Assembly (NCBI RefSeq): GCF_001026905.1
Contig: NZ_LAQL01000020.1
Span: forward strand, 1 to 52,049
Length of the DNA stretch: 52,049 bases
Origin: Kiloniella spongiae
GTDB taxonomy: Bacteria; Pseudomonadota; Alphaproteobacteria; Kiloniellales; Kiloniellaceae
Reading direction: 5' to 3'
Of this stretch, positions 16,746-24,527 are shown piece by piece. The position numbers were made by a program, and so were the translations under genes. Each line of letters starts with the position of its first letter. Within the stretch, counting starts at the first letter, position 1. Under the pieces are notes generated by a model, which was not told the DNA's origin, did no database searches, and saw only the letters and a program-made list of their open reading frames with translations.

Positions 16746-17111
16746 ATGGTCACTGTACCCGCTGTGAGTATTGAGGAAGGGCTATCTCTTGCTGACGCTG
16801 CTGCTTATGTTTTTGTCGATTTACGAGATAGCAATGAACAGGCAAAAACGGGCCTGATTCCTGGAGCTGTGGCGTCTTCTCGCGGCATGATGGAGTTCCA
16901 TCTTGACCCTGAAAGTCCGCTACACAAGCCTGCGTTTAATCAGGATAAAACTTATATTTTTTACTGCGCTTCAGGGGGGTATTCTGCGTTTGCTGCAAAG
17001 ATTGCGATGGACATGGGTTTGTGTCCGGTCATGAACCTCACAGACGGCATGAATGCTTGGATAAAAGCGGGCGGGCCTGTTGCTCGCTCAGAACAGGACA
17101 AACTATTATGA
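16746..17111 (+). CDS. Single-domain rhodanese-like sulfurtransferase
   Basis: 121 residues. Rhodanese domain with VFVDLRDSNEQ, GLIPGAVASSRGMMEF, and the active-site loop YCASGGYS with the sulfur-accepting Cys74. It ends in DGMNAWIKAGGPV, typical of the family. It would carry persulfide sulfur, and next to MtoX, which makes H2S, it may handle sulfide or sulfane sulfur; this role is inferred. The ATG at 16746 has GAGG upstream. However, the frame stays open upstream to 16668, and its codons (KKSKEIVEEA just before the ATG) look like the usual family N-terminus without any start codon. Its stop overlaps the thiolase start (ATGA). Confidence 0.84.
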   Translation: MVTVPAVSIEEGLSLADAAAYVFVDLRDSNEQAKTGLIPGAVASSRGMMEFHLDPESPLHKPAFNQDKTYIFYCASGGYSAFAAKIAMDMGLCPVMNLTDGMNAWIKAGGPVARSEQDKLL

Positions 17112-18298
17112 AAACTGTAGTCATCGCATCTGGTGTTCGCACCGCGATAGGAACATTTGGTGGAGCACTCGCTGTAACACCTCCTTGCGAACTGGCAACC
17201 ATGGTTGCAGCCGAGGCAATCAAGCGTGCAGGGATTGATGCCTCTGGAATCGACCAGTCGGTCTTTGGTAATGTGATCCACAATGAACCGCGAGACATGT
17301 ATTTGTCGCGCGTTGCAGCAATGGGGGCAGGGGTATCGGAAACGGCCCCCGCGCTGACGTTGAACCGACTTTGTGGCAGTGGTTTACAGGCGGTAGTTAG
17401 TGGCGCGGAACAAATCATGCTGGGAAATGCTGATATTGTGCTTGCTGGAGGTGCTGAAAATATGAGCCGTGTCGGTCATATGATGAATGCCGCTCGGTTT
17501 GGTGCAAAGATGGGTGATATTACCGCCATAGATATGATGATTGGTGCGCTGACCGATCCGTTTGGTAATGGTCATATGGGGGTGACGGCCGAAAATGTTG
17601 CGGTTGCTAGCAGCATTGATAGAGATCAACAGGACGCGCTGGCTCTCGAAAGTCATCGCCGGGCCTCCGTCGCGATTGATGCGGGCCATTTTAAGGATCA
17701 AATTTTACCGATTGCCACCAAACGGGGCCGTAAAGAGGTGATGTTTGACAAGGATGAACATGTGCGAACAGATGTGACGGCAAGTGATTTGGAAAAACTG
17801 CGCCCGGCGTTTAAAAAAGATGGGTCAGTAACTGCAGGCAATGCGTCGGGTATCAACGATGGTGCTGCTGCACTTGTTCTGGCTGGCGAGGACGAGGCGT
17901 CGGCTAGGAATATGCCTAAGTTAGCTTTGATCCGTGCTTCTGCTGTTAGTGGTGTTGCGCCAGAGGTAATGGGAATGGGGCCCGTTCCTGCCGTGAAACT
18001 TGCGTTGAATCGCGCAGGATTAGATATATCTGACATGTCCTGTATCGAATCAAATGAGGCATTTGCGGCACAAGCCTGTGCGGTATCGAACGAACTGGAC
18101 TTTTCATCGGATATTACTAACCCCAATGGTGGTGCTATAGCTCTTGGCCATCCCGTCGGGGCTTCGGGCGCAATTATCCTGATCAAATTGGTTTACGAAC
18201 TTCGTCGTAGCGGAGGTCGATTTGGTTTAGCGACTATGTGTATAGGTGGTGGTCAAGGGATCGCTATGGTTATAGAAAATCCGGAGGCTATCGCATGA
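17108..18298 (+). CDS. Acetyl-CoA acetyltransferase (thiolase)
   Basis: 396 residues. It cleaves a 3-ketoacyl-CoA with CoA, or condenses two acetyl-CoA. The catalytic residues fall at Cys89 (LCGSGLQAV), His348 (LGHPVGASGA) and Cys378 (MCIGGGQG), the numbering of the classical biosynthetic-type thiolase. NEAFAAQ is also present. The ATG at 17108 overlaps the rhodanese stop; a longer GTG-started frame lies within the rhodanese gene and was rejected. It overlaps the next gene by four bases. In this operon it would complete beta-oxidation by releasing acetyl-CoA. Confidence 0.92.
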   Translation: MKTVVIASGVRTAIGTFGGALAVTPPCELATMVAAEAIKRAGIDASGIDQSVFGNVIHNEPRDMYLSRVAAMGAGVSETAPALTLNRLCGSGLQAVVSGAEQIMLGNADIVLAGGAENMSRVGHMMNAARFGAKMGDITAIDMMIGALTDPFGNGHMGVTAENVAVASSIDRDQQDALALESHRRASVAIDAGHFKDQILPIATKRGRKEVMFDKDEHVRTDVTASDLEKLRPAFKKDGSVTAGNASGINDGAAALVLAGEDEASARNMPKLALIRASAVSGVAPEVMGMGPVPAVKLALNRAGLDISDMSCIESNEAFAAQACAVSNELDFSSDITNPNGGAIALGHPVGASGAIILIKLVYELRRSGGRFGLATMCIGGGQGIAMVIENPEAIA

Positions 18299-19344
18299 CG
18301 AGCTTTACACAAGTTGCAATTATCGGAGCTGGTACTATGGGGGGCGGCATCGCAATTTCGGCGATCTGTAATGGTATAGAGGTGACGTTGATTGATACTA
18401 GTGAAGAGGCATTGTCCAGAGTGAAACAACGGGTTGCGAAATATCTTGAACGCCAAGTTGAAAAAGGCAGAATGTCTATGGAGATCGCGTCTATAGCTGG
18501 ATCTCGTTTGCATGTCTCAACCGATTTTGCCTCGGCCGCTGATGCAGATTTGGTGATCGAAGCAGTATTCGAAGATCTTGAGGTCAAGAAATCTGTTTTC
18601 TCCCAACTGGAATTGATCGTTTCCGAGGCCTGTCATTTGGCGACTAATACTAGTGGCCTGAAGGTTTCTGATATTGGACGTACACTGACCTATCCGGATC
18701 GGCTTTGCGGATTGCACTATTTTAGTCCTGCCGAGTTGAATCCAATCGTCGAAGTGGTGTTAAGCGATACTTCGCTAGATAGTACAATAGATGCTGCACT
18801 TTCCTTTTTGGAACAGTGCCGAAAAACACCAATTAAGTGCAATGATCAAAGTGGCTTCGCGCTAAATCGGTTTTTTTGCCCCTATACGAATGAAGCCGCA
18901 CGCTGTTTGGATGACGGGCTGGGTACTCCCGCTCAGATTGACGCAGTTGCAAAAGACGCTTTTGGCGTTCCAGTAGGTCCCTTCTTTGTTATGAATATCG
19001 TCAAGCCCCGCATTAATCTGGCAGCCGTTCGTAATCTTGCCCATCTGGGACCTTTTTACACTCCTGCTAACAGTTTGAGTGTCACTGGCGATGCCGACGA
19101 AAATTGGGAGATTGAGAAGAACCCGGCCGCGCTTAACCCACAATCGCACAAAGTAGTGGCTGATCGATTGAGAGGTGCAGTATTCTTTGCTGTTCAGGAA
19201 GAACTTAACGAAAATATCGCAAAACCTGAGGACATTGATCTTGGCGCACGTAGTGCATTTGGTTTTAATAAAGGGCCTGTCAAAATGATGGACGAGTTAT
19301 CAAATGAAGAGGTCGTCCGTTTGATTCGAATACCAAAGCAATAG
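18295..19344 (+). CDS. 3-hydroxyacyl-CoA dehydrogenase
   Basis: 349 residues. The NAD-binding Rossmann domain begins AIIGAGTMGGGIA. The catalytic region is ATNTSGLKVS and LHYFSPAELNPIVEVV, with the His of the His-Glu pair, followed by the C-terminal helical domain (SGFALNRFFCPYTNEAARCL, PVGPFFVMNIV). It oxidises 3-hydroxyacyl-CoA to 3-ketoacyl-CoA for the thiolase that overlaps it upstream. The ATG at 18295 has GGAGG eight bases before. It is slightly longer than Hbd/PaaH-type proteins (about 285-310) because of an extended C-terminal part. It is the last gene of the operon; a terminator element follows about 200 bases downstream. Confidence 0.9.
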   Translation: MTSFTQVAIIGAGTMGGGIAISAICNGIEVTLIDTSEEALSRVKQRVAKYLERQVEKGRMSMEIASIAGSRLHVSTDFASAADADLVIEAVFEDLEVKKSVFSQLELIVSEACHLATNTSGLKVSDIGRTLTYPDRLCGLHYFSPAELNPIVEVVLSDTSLDSTIDAALSFLEQCRKTPIKCNDQSGFALNRFFCPYTNEAARCLDDGLGTPAQIDAVAKDAFGVPVGPFFVMNIVKPRINLAAVRNLAHLGPFYTPANSLSVTGDADENWEIEKNPAALNPQSHKVVADRLRGAVFFAVQEELNENIAKPEDIDLGARSAFGFNKGPVKMMDELSNEEVVRLIRIPKQ

Positions 19345-19497
19345 CGATAGAATAAGTTAGTAAGAAAAGGCCTTCTGCGTAATAATGAGCTGAAAATTAT
19401 AAGTAACTGCATTTAATGTGAATTGAGTATGGCTTATTCCTTCGAAATCTTTTGTTTGTTGGAGTTTATTTGTAAATCTTGATATGTTACATCTCAA

Positions 19498-19607
19498 AAA
19501 GTCTGCTAAAGGTGTTGCGTGCCCTCGCAACCAATACTTATACACAAAACTCCGTAACCTTAATCGGTTACGGGGTTTTGCGGTTCTAGGTGTATTTCAC
19601 TACCTAG
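19498..19607 (+). repeat. Repeated hairpin-terminator element, copy 1
   Basis: About 110 bases nearly identical to 51438-51547. The layout is a short lead (AAAGTCTGC), a GC stem-loop GTTGCG/CGCAAC with a C-rich loop, a 20-base linker with AATACTTATACAC, a strong terminator hairpin, then GTATTTCACTACCTAG. Outside the terminator loop the two copies differ at only five positions, all transitions; within the six-base loop the sequence is exactly inverted. It lies between convergent genes (3-hydroxyacyl-CoA dehydrogenase and the FAD oxidase) in a 378-base gap where I see no gene. It looks like a small RNA or a mobile terminator module. No terminal inverted repeats were found. Confidence 0.6.
19552..19579 (+). 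terminator. Rho-independent terminator (within repeat copy 1)
   Basis: CCGTAACC (19552-19559), loop TTAATC, GGTTACGG (19566-19573), then GG and TTTT. It ends the mtoX/beta-oxidation operon. Read on the other strand the stem also works for the FAD oxidase gene, though with a poorer U run. Confidence 0.75.
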
Positions 19608-19722
19608 TGAAATCAATTACTTAATTGTGTAGGTTCAAATCAACACGTAACCAAGATTATAATATTATCAATGAAAAGCATGGATTTATAAATTTGATAC
19701 TTTAAGCGATTCAAACTTAGAG

Positions 19723-20856
19723 CTAACTTAGACGTGAGGGACCAAGATCCGAAATTCCCACGCCTGAGGAAGCAAAGTCGTCTGGTAAGCTTCCGTTATG
19801 ACAGAGGCCTGCGACAGCCCGTGCAAGGCTTGGGGCCATCATGATACCATATCCACCTTGGCCTGCATGCCAGACGAAATTGTCGACGGTTTGATCATAA
19901 CCGATTACAGGGCTTTCGTCGGATACAAAAGAACGTAATCCAGCCCAGCTGTGTTCAATTCGTCCAACCTTAATCAGCGTTTCGCGCTGGATCCAATCAG
20001 CAAGAACGGCGACGTCCATTTCATCAGGTTGTGCGTCTTGTGGGGCAGTGGGGGTTGCATCCCCTGGAGACGCCATTAGTTTGCCCGCCTCGGGTTTGAT
20101 GTAGGCGTCGCTACCTGCAAAATCCACACATGGCAACTGTGTCACGTCAATCCCGGGCAGGACATTAGCAATGATGGCATCAACAATGATCGCAGTACGG
20201 CGTTTGGCGATCAGTCCTATGGGTGTCGATTTCGCCATCTGGCCGATCTGTTCAGCCCACGCTCCTGCAGCATTGATGATGGTTTTACCCATAAACGTTG
20301 TTTTGCCAGCGCAGACTGTCCATGTGCCTTTGCTGTAAGAAAGCGCAGTTACCGGCGCGCGGAGGTTGGTGATACCCCCACGAGATTTAAATCCCTTTAG
20401 ATAAGCCTGTAACATTGATGACACATCAATATCGGTGACACCTGCTTCATAGACAGCACGAACCACGCACTCAGGCCGCAGGAACGGCACCAACTTCAAC
20501 GCCGTTTCTACCGGCATTTCTATAACCGGGTTGTTGTCTGTGGAGGCAGCCAGTACAGGATCTAGTAGCGCTTCATTACCTGGTGCCGCAACAGCCAATG
20601 CCCCTCGGGGATGTAGTAATGGATGATCTGTGAAGCCTTCGGGCGGGCAATGAAAGAAAGGCTCGCTCAGGGCGTTAATAGTACGTACCAGTGGCGTTCC
20701 GTAGTTGCGCGTAAACAAGGCCGCTGATCTGCCAGTGCTGTGATAGCCCGGTTGCGCCTCTGCCTCAGTTAATAGGACAGTGCTTTGGTCTGCAAGTTCA
20801 TAGGCGGCAGAAACACCGGCTATTCCTGCGCCAATTACGATGAAATCATAGATCAT
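19723..20856 (-). CDS. FAD-dependent oxidoreductase (DAO / glycine oxidase-like)
   Basis: 377 residues of the D-amino acid oxidase superfamily. The N-terminal dinucleotide-binding motif is VIGAGIAGVSAAYELA, followed by STGRSAALFTRNYG (isoalloxazine region). ARG-like C-terminal features are IEHSWAGLRSFVSDESPVIG and the second FAD loop WHAGQGGYGIMMAPSLARAV. Such enzymes oxidise secondary or primary amines of amino acids (glycine, sarcosine, D-amino acids, iminodiacetate-like compounds). The ATG at 20856 was preferred over a TTG at 20865. It is divergent from the RpiR regulator and probably works with the transporter and MlrC-like enzyme of that operon. The substrate is unknown. Confidence 0.83.
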   Translation of the reverse strand: MIYDFIVIGAGIAGVSAAYELADQSTVLLTEAEAQPGYHSTGRSAALFTRNYGTPLVRTINALSEPFFHCPPEGFTDHPLLHPRGALAVAAPGNEALLDPVLAASTDNNPVIEMPVETALKLVPFLRPECVVRAVYEAGVTDIDVSSMLQAYLKGFKSRGGITNLRAPVTALSYSKGTWTVCAGKTTFMGKTIINAAGAWAEQIGQMAKSTPIGLIAKRRTAIIVDAIIANVLPGIDVTQLPCVDFAGSDAYIKPEAGKLMASPGDATPTAPQDAQPDEMDVAVLADWIQRETLIKVGRIEHSWAGLRSFVSDESPVIGYDQTVDNFVWHAGQGGYGIMMAPSLARAVAGLCHNGSLPDDFASSGVGISDLGPSRLS

Positions 20857-20956
20857 GGGGCGCAACCTTTATCTTTCCATATGCTGAATGCGACGAGTTT
20901 GATCACAAGGCACTTAAAAAACTACGAATGCAAGTTTTAATAATATAATTGACTCT

Positions 20957-20974
20957 ATGTAAGTTATATTACAT
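20957..20974. promoter_or_regulatory. Candidate RpiR operator
   Basis: ATGTAA (20957-20962), six bases, TTACAT (20969-20974): a perfect inverted repeat in the 146-base region between the FAD oxidase and rpiR-type starts, about 30 bases before the regulator ATG. A TTGACT lies just upstream (20949-20954). The symmetry and place suit autoregulation and joint control of both operons; that is inference. Confidence 0.45.
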
Positions 20975-21002
20975 TGTTTGTAAAAGAACCTTGGGAGGGG
21001 TC

Positions 21003-21914
21003 ATGTCAAAACCGCTGCGACAGCGCCTTACAGAGGTCAGCGCATCTACCTTTAAGGCTGAGCGCGCATTGGCCAGTTATATGCTGGCCGAACTGGCCAC
21101 TCTACCATTTGAAACCGCCGCCAGCCTTGCTACAAAAGTATCTGTGAGCGAGCCTACGGTGGGGCGATTTTGTCGTTCCATTGGGTATGCCAGTTTTAAG
21201 GATCTCAAGGCACACCTGCGAAGCGACATGGGTGATCAACCCTGGTTGATCGGCGACAGATTACGTGACTTACAAGTCCGTAATCGTGCTGGCGAAGACC
21301 AGTTGATGCGCGGGCTTGAACTTGAAATGGCTGCACTTGTTGCAGTCTACGAAATAGCGCATTCGCCTTCATGGGCGGCGGTGGTAAAACGATTGGCCAC
21401 GGCACGTTCAGTTTTTGCTGTCGGGTTTCAGACTGAACGCGGTATGGCACAGATTTTTGTAAATCAGCTGCAATACCTCCGCGACGGGGTTGAATTACTG
21501 GACCTTGCTGGCGGTAATTTTTCTCAGGTTTTGGCGCGAAACGACAAGGATGCGGCCCTTGTGATATTTGAGGCGCGACGCTATTCGCGGTTGGCCCGTG
21601 AATTGGCAACCGAAGCAAAAGCCGCGGGCATTCCCGTCACGCTGATCACAGATCCGTTTTGCGATTGGGGGCATGAGGTCGCGGATGAGATTTTTGTGGT
21701 GCCCACACAATTTAATCTTTTTTGGGAATCCACCGCACAAATGGCGAGCCTGGCCAATCTGCTGGTCAATGGTGTGTTCATGGAATTGGGCCCGGAAGTG
21801 GAGGGGCGTATGAACAAGATCGCAGACCTTTATGGTCGTTTCACTGGTCATGTAGGGAGCGCAGAAGCAAAACCGAGCAAAGTCAAAACCACGGAGAGTA
21901 AAGACAAAAACTAA
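21003..21914 (+). CDS. RpiR/MurR-family transcriptional regulator
   Basis: 303 residues. The N-terminal HTH_6 domain (about 1-80) contains ETAASLATKVSVSEPTVGRF and CRSIGYASFKDLK. The C-terminal SIS (sugar isomerase-like) ligand domain (about 120-270) contains VFAVGFQTERGMAQIF and VTLITDPFCDWGHEVAD. Start ATG 21003 has GGGAGGGG upstream; a longer frame to 20949 is rejected. It is followed 31 bases later by the binding protein of the ABC transporter, so it is probably an operon-proximal local regulator. RpiR proteins in Alphaproteobacteria often control non-sugar uptake genes. Confidence 0.87.
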   Translation: MSKPLRQRLTEVSASTFKAERALASYMLAELATLPFETAASLATKVSVSEPTVGRFCRSIGYASFKDLKAHLRSDMGDQPWLIGDRLRDLQVRNRAGEDQLMRGLELEMAALVAVYEIAHSPSWAAVVKRLATARSVFAVGFQTERGMAQIFVNQLQYLRDGVELLDLAGGNFSQVLARNDKDAALVIFEARRYSRLARELATEAKAAGIPVTLITDPFCDWGHEVADEIFVVPTQFNLFWESTAQMASLANLLVNGVFMELGPEVEGRMNKIADLYGRFTGHVGSAEAKPSKVKTTESKDKN

Positions 21915-21945
21915 GATATTTTTCATCACAAAAAGGACGAACCCA

Positions 21946-23523
21946 ATGCGTTATGTGACCAAGACTAAATTTCTGTCAGGAACGGCGCTCATTGCAGCCG
22001 GGTTCCTGTCCTGCGCCGCGATGGCACAAGATGTTTCTATTGCCTTTTCATCGGACGAATTGGGGGCCACTTCTTACAATCCGGTGACCTCAAGTAACCT
22101 CAATTCTGCGACGGGACTAATTTATGATCGGTTGGTTGAGCAAGATGCCGACCAATCCTATCACCCTCATCTGGCCACCTCGTGGGTGGAAAGCGCCGAT
22201 GGTATGTCATGGACATTCCAACTCAAAGACGGCGTGACCTTTCACGACGGTACCGCGTTTAACGCGCAATCAGTCGCGGACTGGATCCCCGATTTTGCCG
22301 ATACTGAAAACGCCTATCTGGTAGCCGCCATTGCGTCAGTCGAAGTGATTGATGATCTGACCGTCAAATTTGTCATGTCCCGTCCCGAGCCGAATTTACT
22401 CTACAATCTGGCATCATCCTTTATGGGCATACCGGGATCGGCTTCTTATGATAGTTTGGGTGAAGACTTTGGCGTTACCGGGGCGGTTGGTACCGGCCCG
22501 TTTAAGTTGGAAAGCTTCTCAATCGGGTTAGAGACAGTTCTTGTGCGTAATGACGATTACGCCTGGGCGTCGGACCTGTCCGAAAATCAGGGGACTGCGC
22601 ATCTTGAGCGGGTTACGTTCCGCGAAATTCCAGACCAGTCCACAGCATTTTTGGAATTGAAAACGGGTGGTGTCGACTTGTTACTGGGTGTGCCGACGGA
22701 TTTTCTGCAAATTCTCAAGGCAGAAAGCAATGTATCGGTCATTCAGATGCCCGGCACTGGTATTCACTATATGCCGATCAACGTAACAGCACCGCCCTTT
22801 GACAATATCAAAGTGCGCGAGGCGACAGGGTTGGCTGTCAACCAAGAGGCAATCGTTGCATCCATCTACAACGGTGTGGGCGCTCCTGCACATAACTTCC
22901 TGATCGGATCCTTACCCGAAGCGCAAGTCGATCCTGCGCTTAATGTCAACTACGGCCCGGACAAAGCCAAAACCTTGCTGGACGAGGCAGGCTGGATGAT
23001 GGGCGAGGGCAAAGTGCGTATGAAAGATGGCGTGCCGCTAACAGTGAAACTGTTTACTCAGAACGGAACCGAGTTTACTTCGCTCACCCAGGTGGTTCAA
23101 GCGCAATTGGCCGAAATCGGGATGGAGGCGGAGATCACTGTATTCGACAGTTCGACCATCCGTGACGAGTACAAGAACAACCGCCATCAGCTTGCAGTGC
23201 GTGGGTATGATTGGAATAATTCAGATATTCTGGATTGGTTCTTTTCCGGCAAACGATTGGGATATCCCAATGTATCCATGTGGAACGATGTCGAAGGTCA
23301 ACGTCTGAATGATGTGGCAATGGAAGACAGCAAGAACTCCGATGAGCGGATTGCTAATTTCAAGGCATACCACGAATACGTTCTGTCACAGCACCTCTTT
23401 GTGCCGATCTACCAGCCGACCAAAAACATCGCCTACAACTCAGACCGGGTGAGTGTTCCCAAAATAGTGCGCGGTACTCGGTTCAGGTCACAGACTATCG
23501 TGGACATCAAAGTAACCGAATAG
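21946..23523 (+). CDS. Periplasmic substrate-binding protein, family 5 (second Dpp-type transporter)
   Basis: 525 residues. A Sec signal peptide ends near AAMAQD. SBP_bac_5 features are MSWTFQLKDGVTFHDGTAFN, VGTGPFKLESF, TVKLFTQNG and the closing segment YVLSQHLFVPIYQPTKNIAY. Its third residue group differs clearly from the binding protein at 9540-11021, so the two transporters handle different ligands. ATG 21946 follows the regulator closely (AAAAGGACGAACCC upstream). Two hairpins follow the gene before the permease. The ligand is unknown; in context it may be a peptide or amino-acid derivative used by the oxidase and the MlrC-like protein. Confidence 0.88.
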   Translation: MRYVTKTKFLSGTALIAAGFLSCAAMAQDVSIAFSSDELGATSYNPVTSSNLNSATGLIYDRLVEQDADQSYHPHLATSWVESADGMSWTFQLKDGVTFHDGTAFNAQSVADWIPDFADTENAYLVAAIASVEVIDDLTVKFVMSRPEPNLLYNLASSFMGIPGSASYDSLGEDFGVTGAVGTGPFKLESFSIGLETVLVRNDDYAWASDLSENQGTAHLERVTFREIPDQSTAFLELKTGGVDLLLGVPTDFLQILKAESNVSVIQMPGTGIHYMPINVTAPPFDNIKVREATGLAVNQEAIVASIYNGVGAPAHNFLIGSLPEAQVDPALNVNYGPDKAKTLLDEAGWMMGEGKVRMKDGVPLTVKLFTQNGTEFTSLTQVVQAQLAEIGMEAEITVFDSSTIRDEYKNNRHQLAVRGYDWNNSDILDWFFSGKRLGYPNVSMWNDVEGQRLNDVAMEDSKNSDERIANFKAYHEYVLSQHLFVPIYQPTKNIAYNSDRVSVPKIVRGTRFRSQTIVDIKVTE

Positions 23524-23541
23524 ACGATAAACATTGATCCT

Positions 23542-23589
23542 ACCCATCCCCGCTCCTGGGGGTGGGTGCCATTTGCCCCCTGAAAGGGG
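23542..23589 (+). promoter_or_regulatory. Two intercistronic hairpins; the second covers the permease ribosome binding site
   Basis: Hairpin 1: ACCCATCCCC (23542-23551) with GGGGGTGGGT (23558-23567) including one G-U pair. Hairpin 2: CCCCT (23577-23581), GAA, AGGGG (23585-23589). The AAAGGGG of hairpin 2 is the ribosome binding site of the permease starting at 23598. The first would protect the binding-protein mRNA; the second could lower permease translation. Confidence 0.45.
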
Positions 23590-23597
23590 TCACTCCA

Positions 23598-24527
23598 ATG
23601 CTTTTGCGATATATCTTCTATCGGTCGCTGATGCTGATCCCAGTATCGATTTCTATCTCGGTGGTGATCTTTTTGATCGTGCACCTGTTGCCTGGTGACC
23701 CTATTGATAATCTGATTCGCGTGGGCTCGTCCCCAGATGATCGCTTGGCTTTGATCACTAAATACGGCTTGGATCAACCCCTTTTTGTCCAATATTATCG
23801 TTGGATCAGCGCGATGTTTCAGGGTGATTTCGGGGAAGCTATTGTCCTGCGTCGGCCCGTCGCCGACCTGATTTCACAAAACCTGCCTTACAGCTTGACA
23901 CTGGGGGGACTGGCATTCGCCTTTTCCTCCATCGTGGGTATAATTCTGGGCACTATTTCTGCCACCACCCGGTCGGCCATAGTTAAACAATTCATGCGCG
24001 GCTTTATCTTGTTGGGCTCCACCGTCCCGGGGTTTTGGCTGGCATTGCTGATGATTCTTTTCTTTGCTGTGCAATTGCAGTGGTTTCCGGTTTCTGGTGC
24101 CAAGGGGTGGGACAGCCTTGTGCTTCCAGTACTGACCATTGGCTTTGGTGGCGTGGCGCTTGTGGCACGGGTCACTCGGGTGGCATTGCTGGATGTTAGA
24201 CGTGAGGATTTTGTGACGCTCTTACATGCTAAAGGTCTGTCAATGCGCACCATCTTGGTTCGCCACCTGATGCCACACGCTATGTTGCCTGTCGTGACTA
24301 TTCTGGCCTTGCGTATTGGTTGGATCTTGGGTGGAGCGGTAACAGTTGAGTTTGTCTTTGGCCGCCCCGGTCTAGGGTTGCTGTTGATCCGTGCGCTAGG
24401 ACAACGTGACTACCCCGTTGTTCAAGGTTGTTTGTTGATGCTGGCCCTTGCCGTGATGCTTGGCACCTTAATTGGTGATGTGGCACAGGCCGCGATGGAT
24501 CCCCGTATTCGGGAGGAGAAGACATGA
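23598..24527 (+). CDS. Dpp-type ABC transporter permease (DppB-like)
   Basis: 309 residues, six membrane segments. N-terminal SLMLIPVSISISVVIFLIVH then LLPGDP, the LGLDQPLFVQYYRW-like segment (YGLDQPLFVQYYRW), and EAA loop VTLLHAKGLSMRTILVRHLM. ATG 23598 was chosen; the upstream in-frame start lies inside the hairpin region. Its stop overlaps the next gene start (ATGA). It forms the channel with the following DppC-like protein. Confidence 0.88.
   Translation: MLLRYIFYRSLMLIPVSISISVVIFLIVHLLPGDPIDNLIRVGSSPDDRLALITKYGLDQPLFVQYYRWISAMFQGDFGEAIVLRRPVADLISQNLPYSLTLGGLAFAFSSIVGIILGTISATTRSAIVKQFMRGFILLGSTVPGFWLALLMILFFAVQLQWFPVSGAKGWDSLVLPVLTIGFGGVALVARVTRVALLDVRREDFVTLLHAKGLSMRTILVRHLMPHAMLPVVTILALRIGWILGGAVTVEFVFGRPGLGLLLIRALGQRDYPVVQGCLLMLALAVMLGTLIGDVAQAAMDPRIREEKT

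Noticed and set aside
19498-19607. Repeat element as a MITE of the IS5 family
   Set aside because: The ends are not inverted repeats of each other and contain no similarity to the IS5 end at 51548; the terminator-centred structure fits a small RNA or terminator module better.
21205-21929. Minus-strand ORFs of 137 and 144 codons within the RpiR gene
   Set aside because: They lie wholly opposite a well-supported gene, have no family features and no ribosome binding site.
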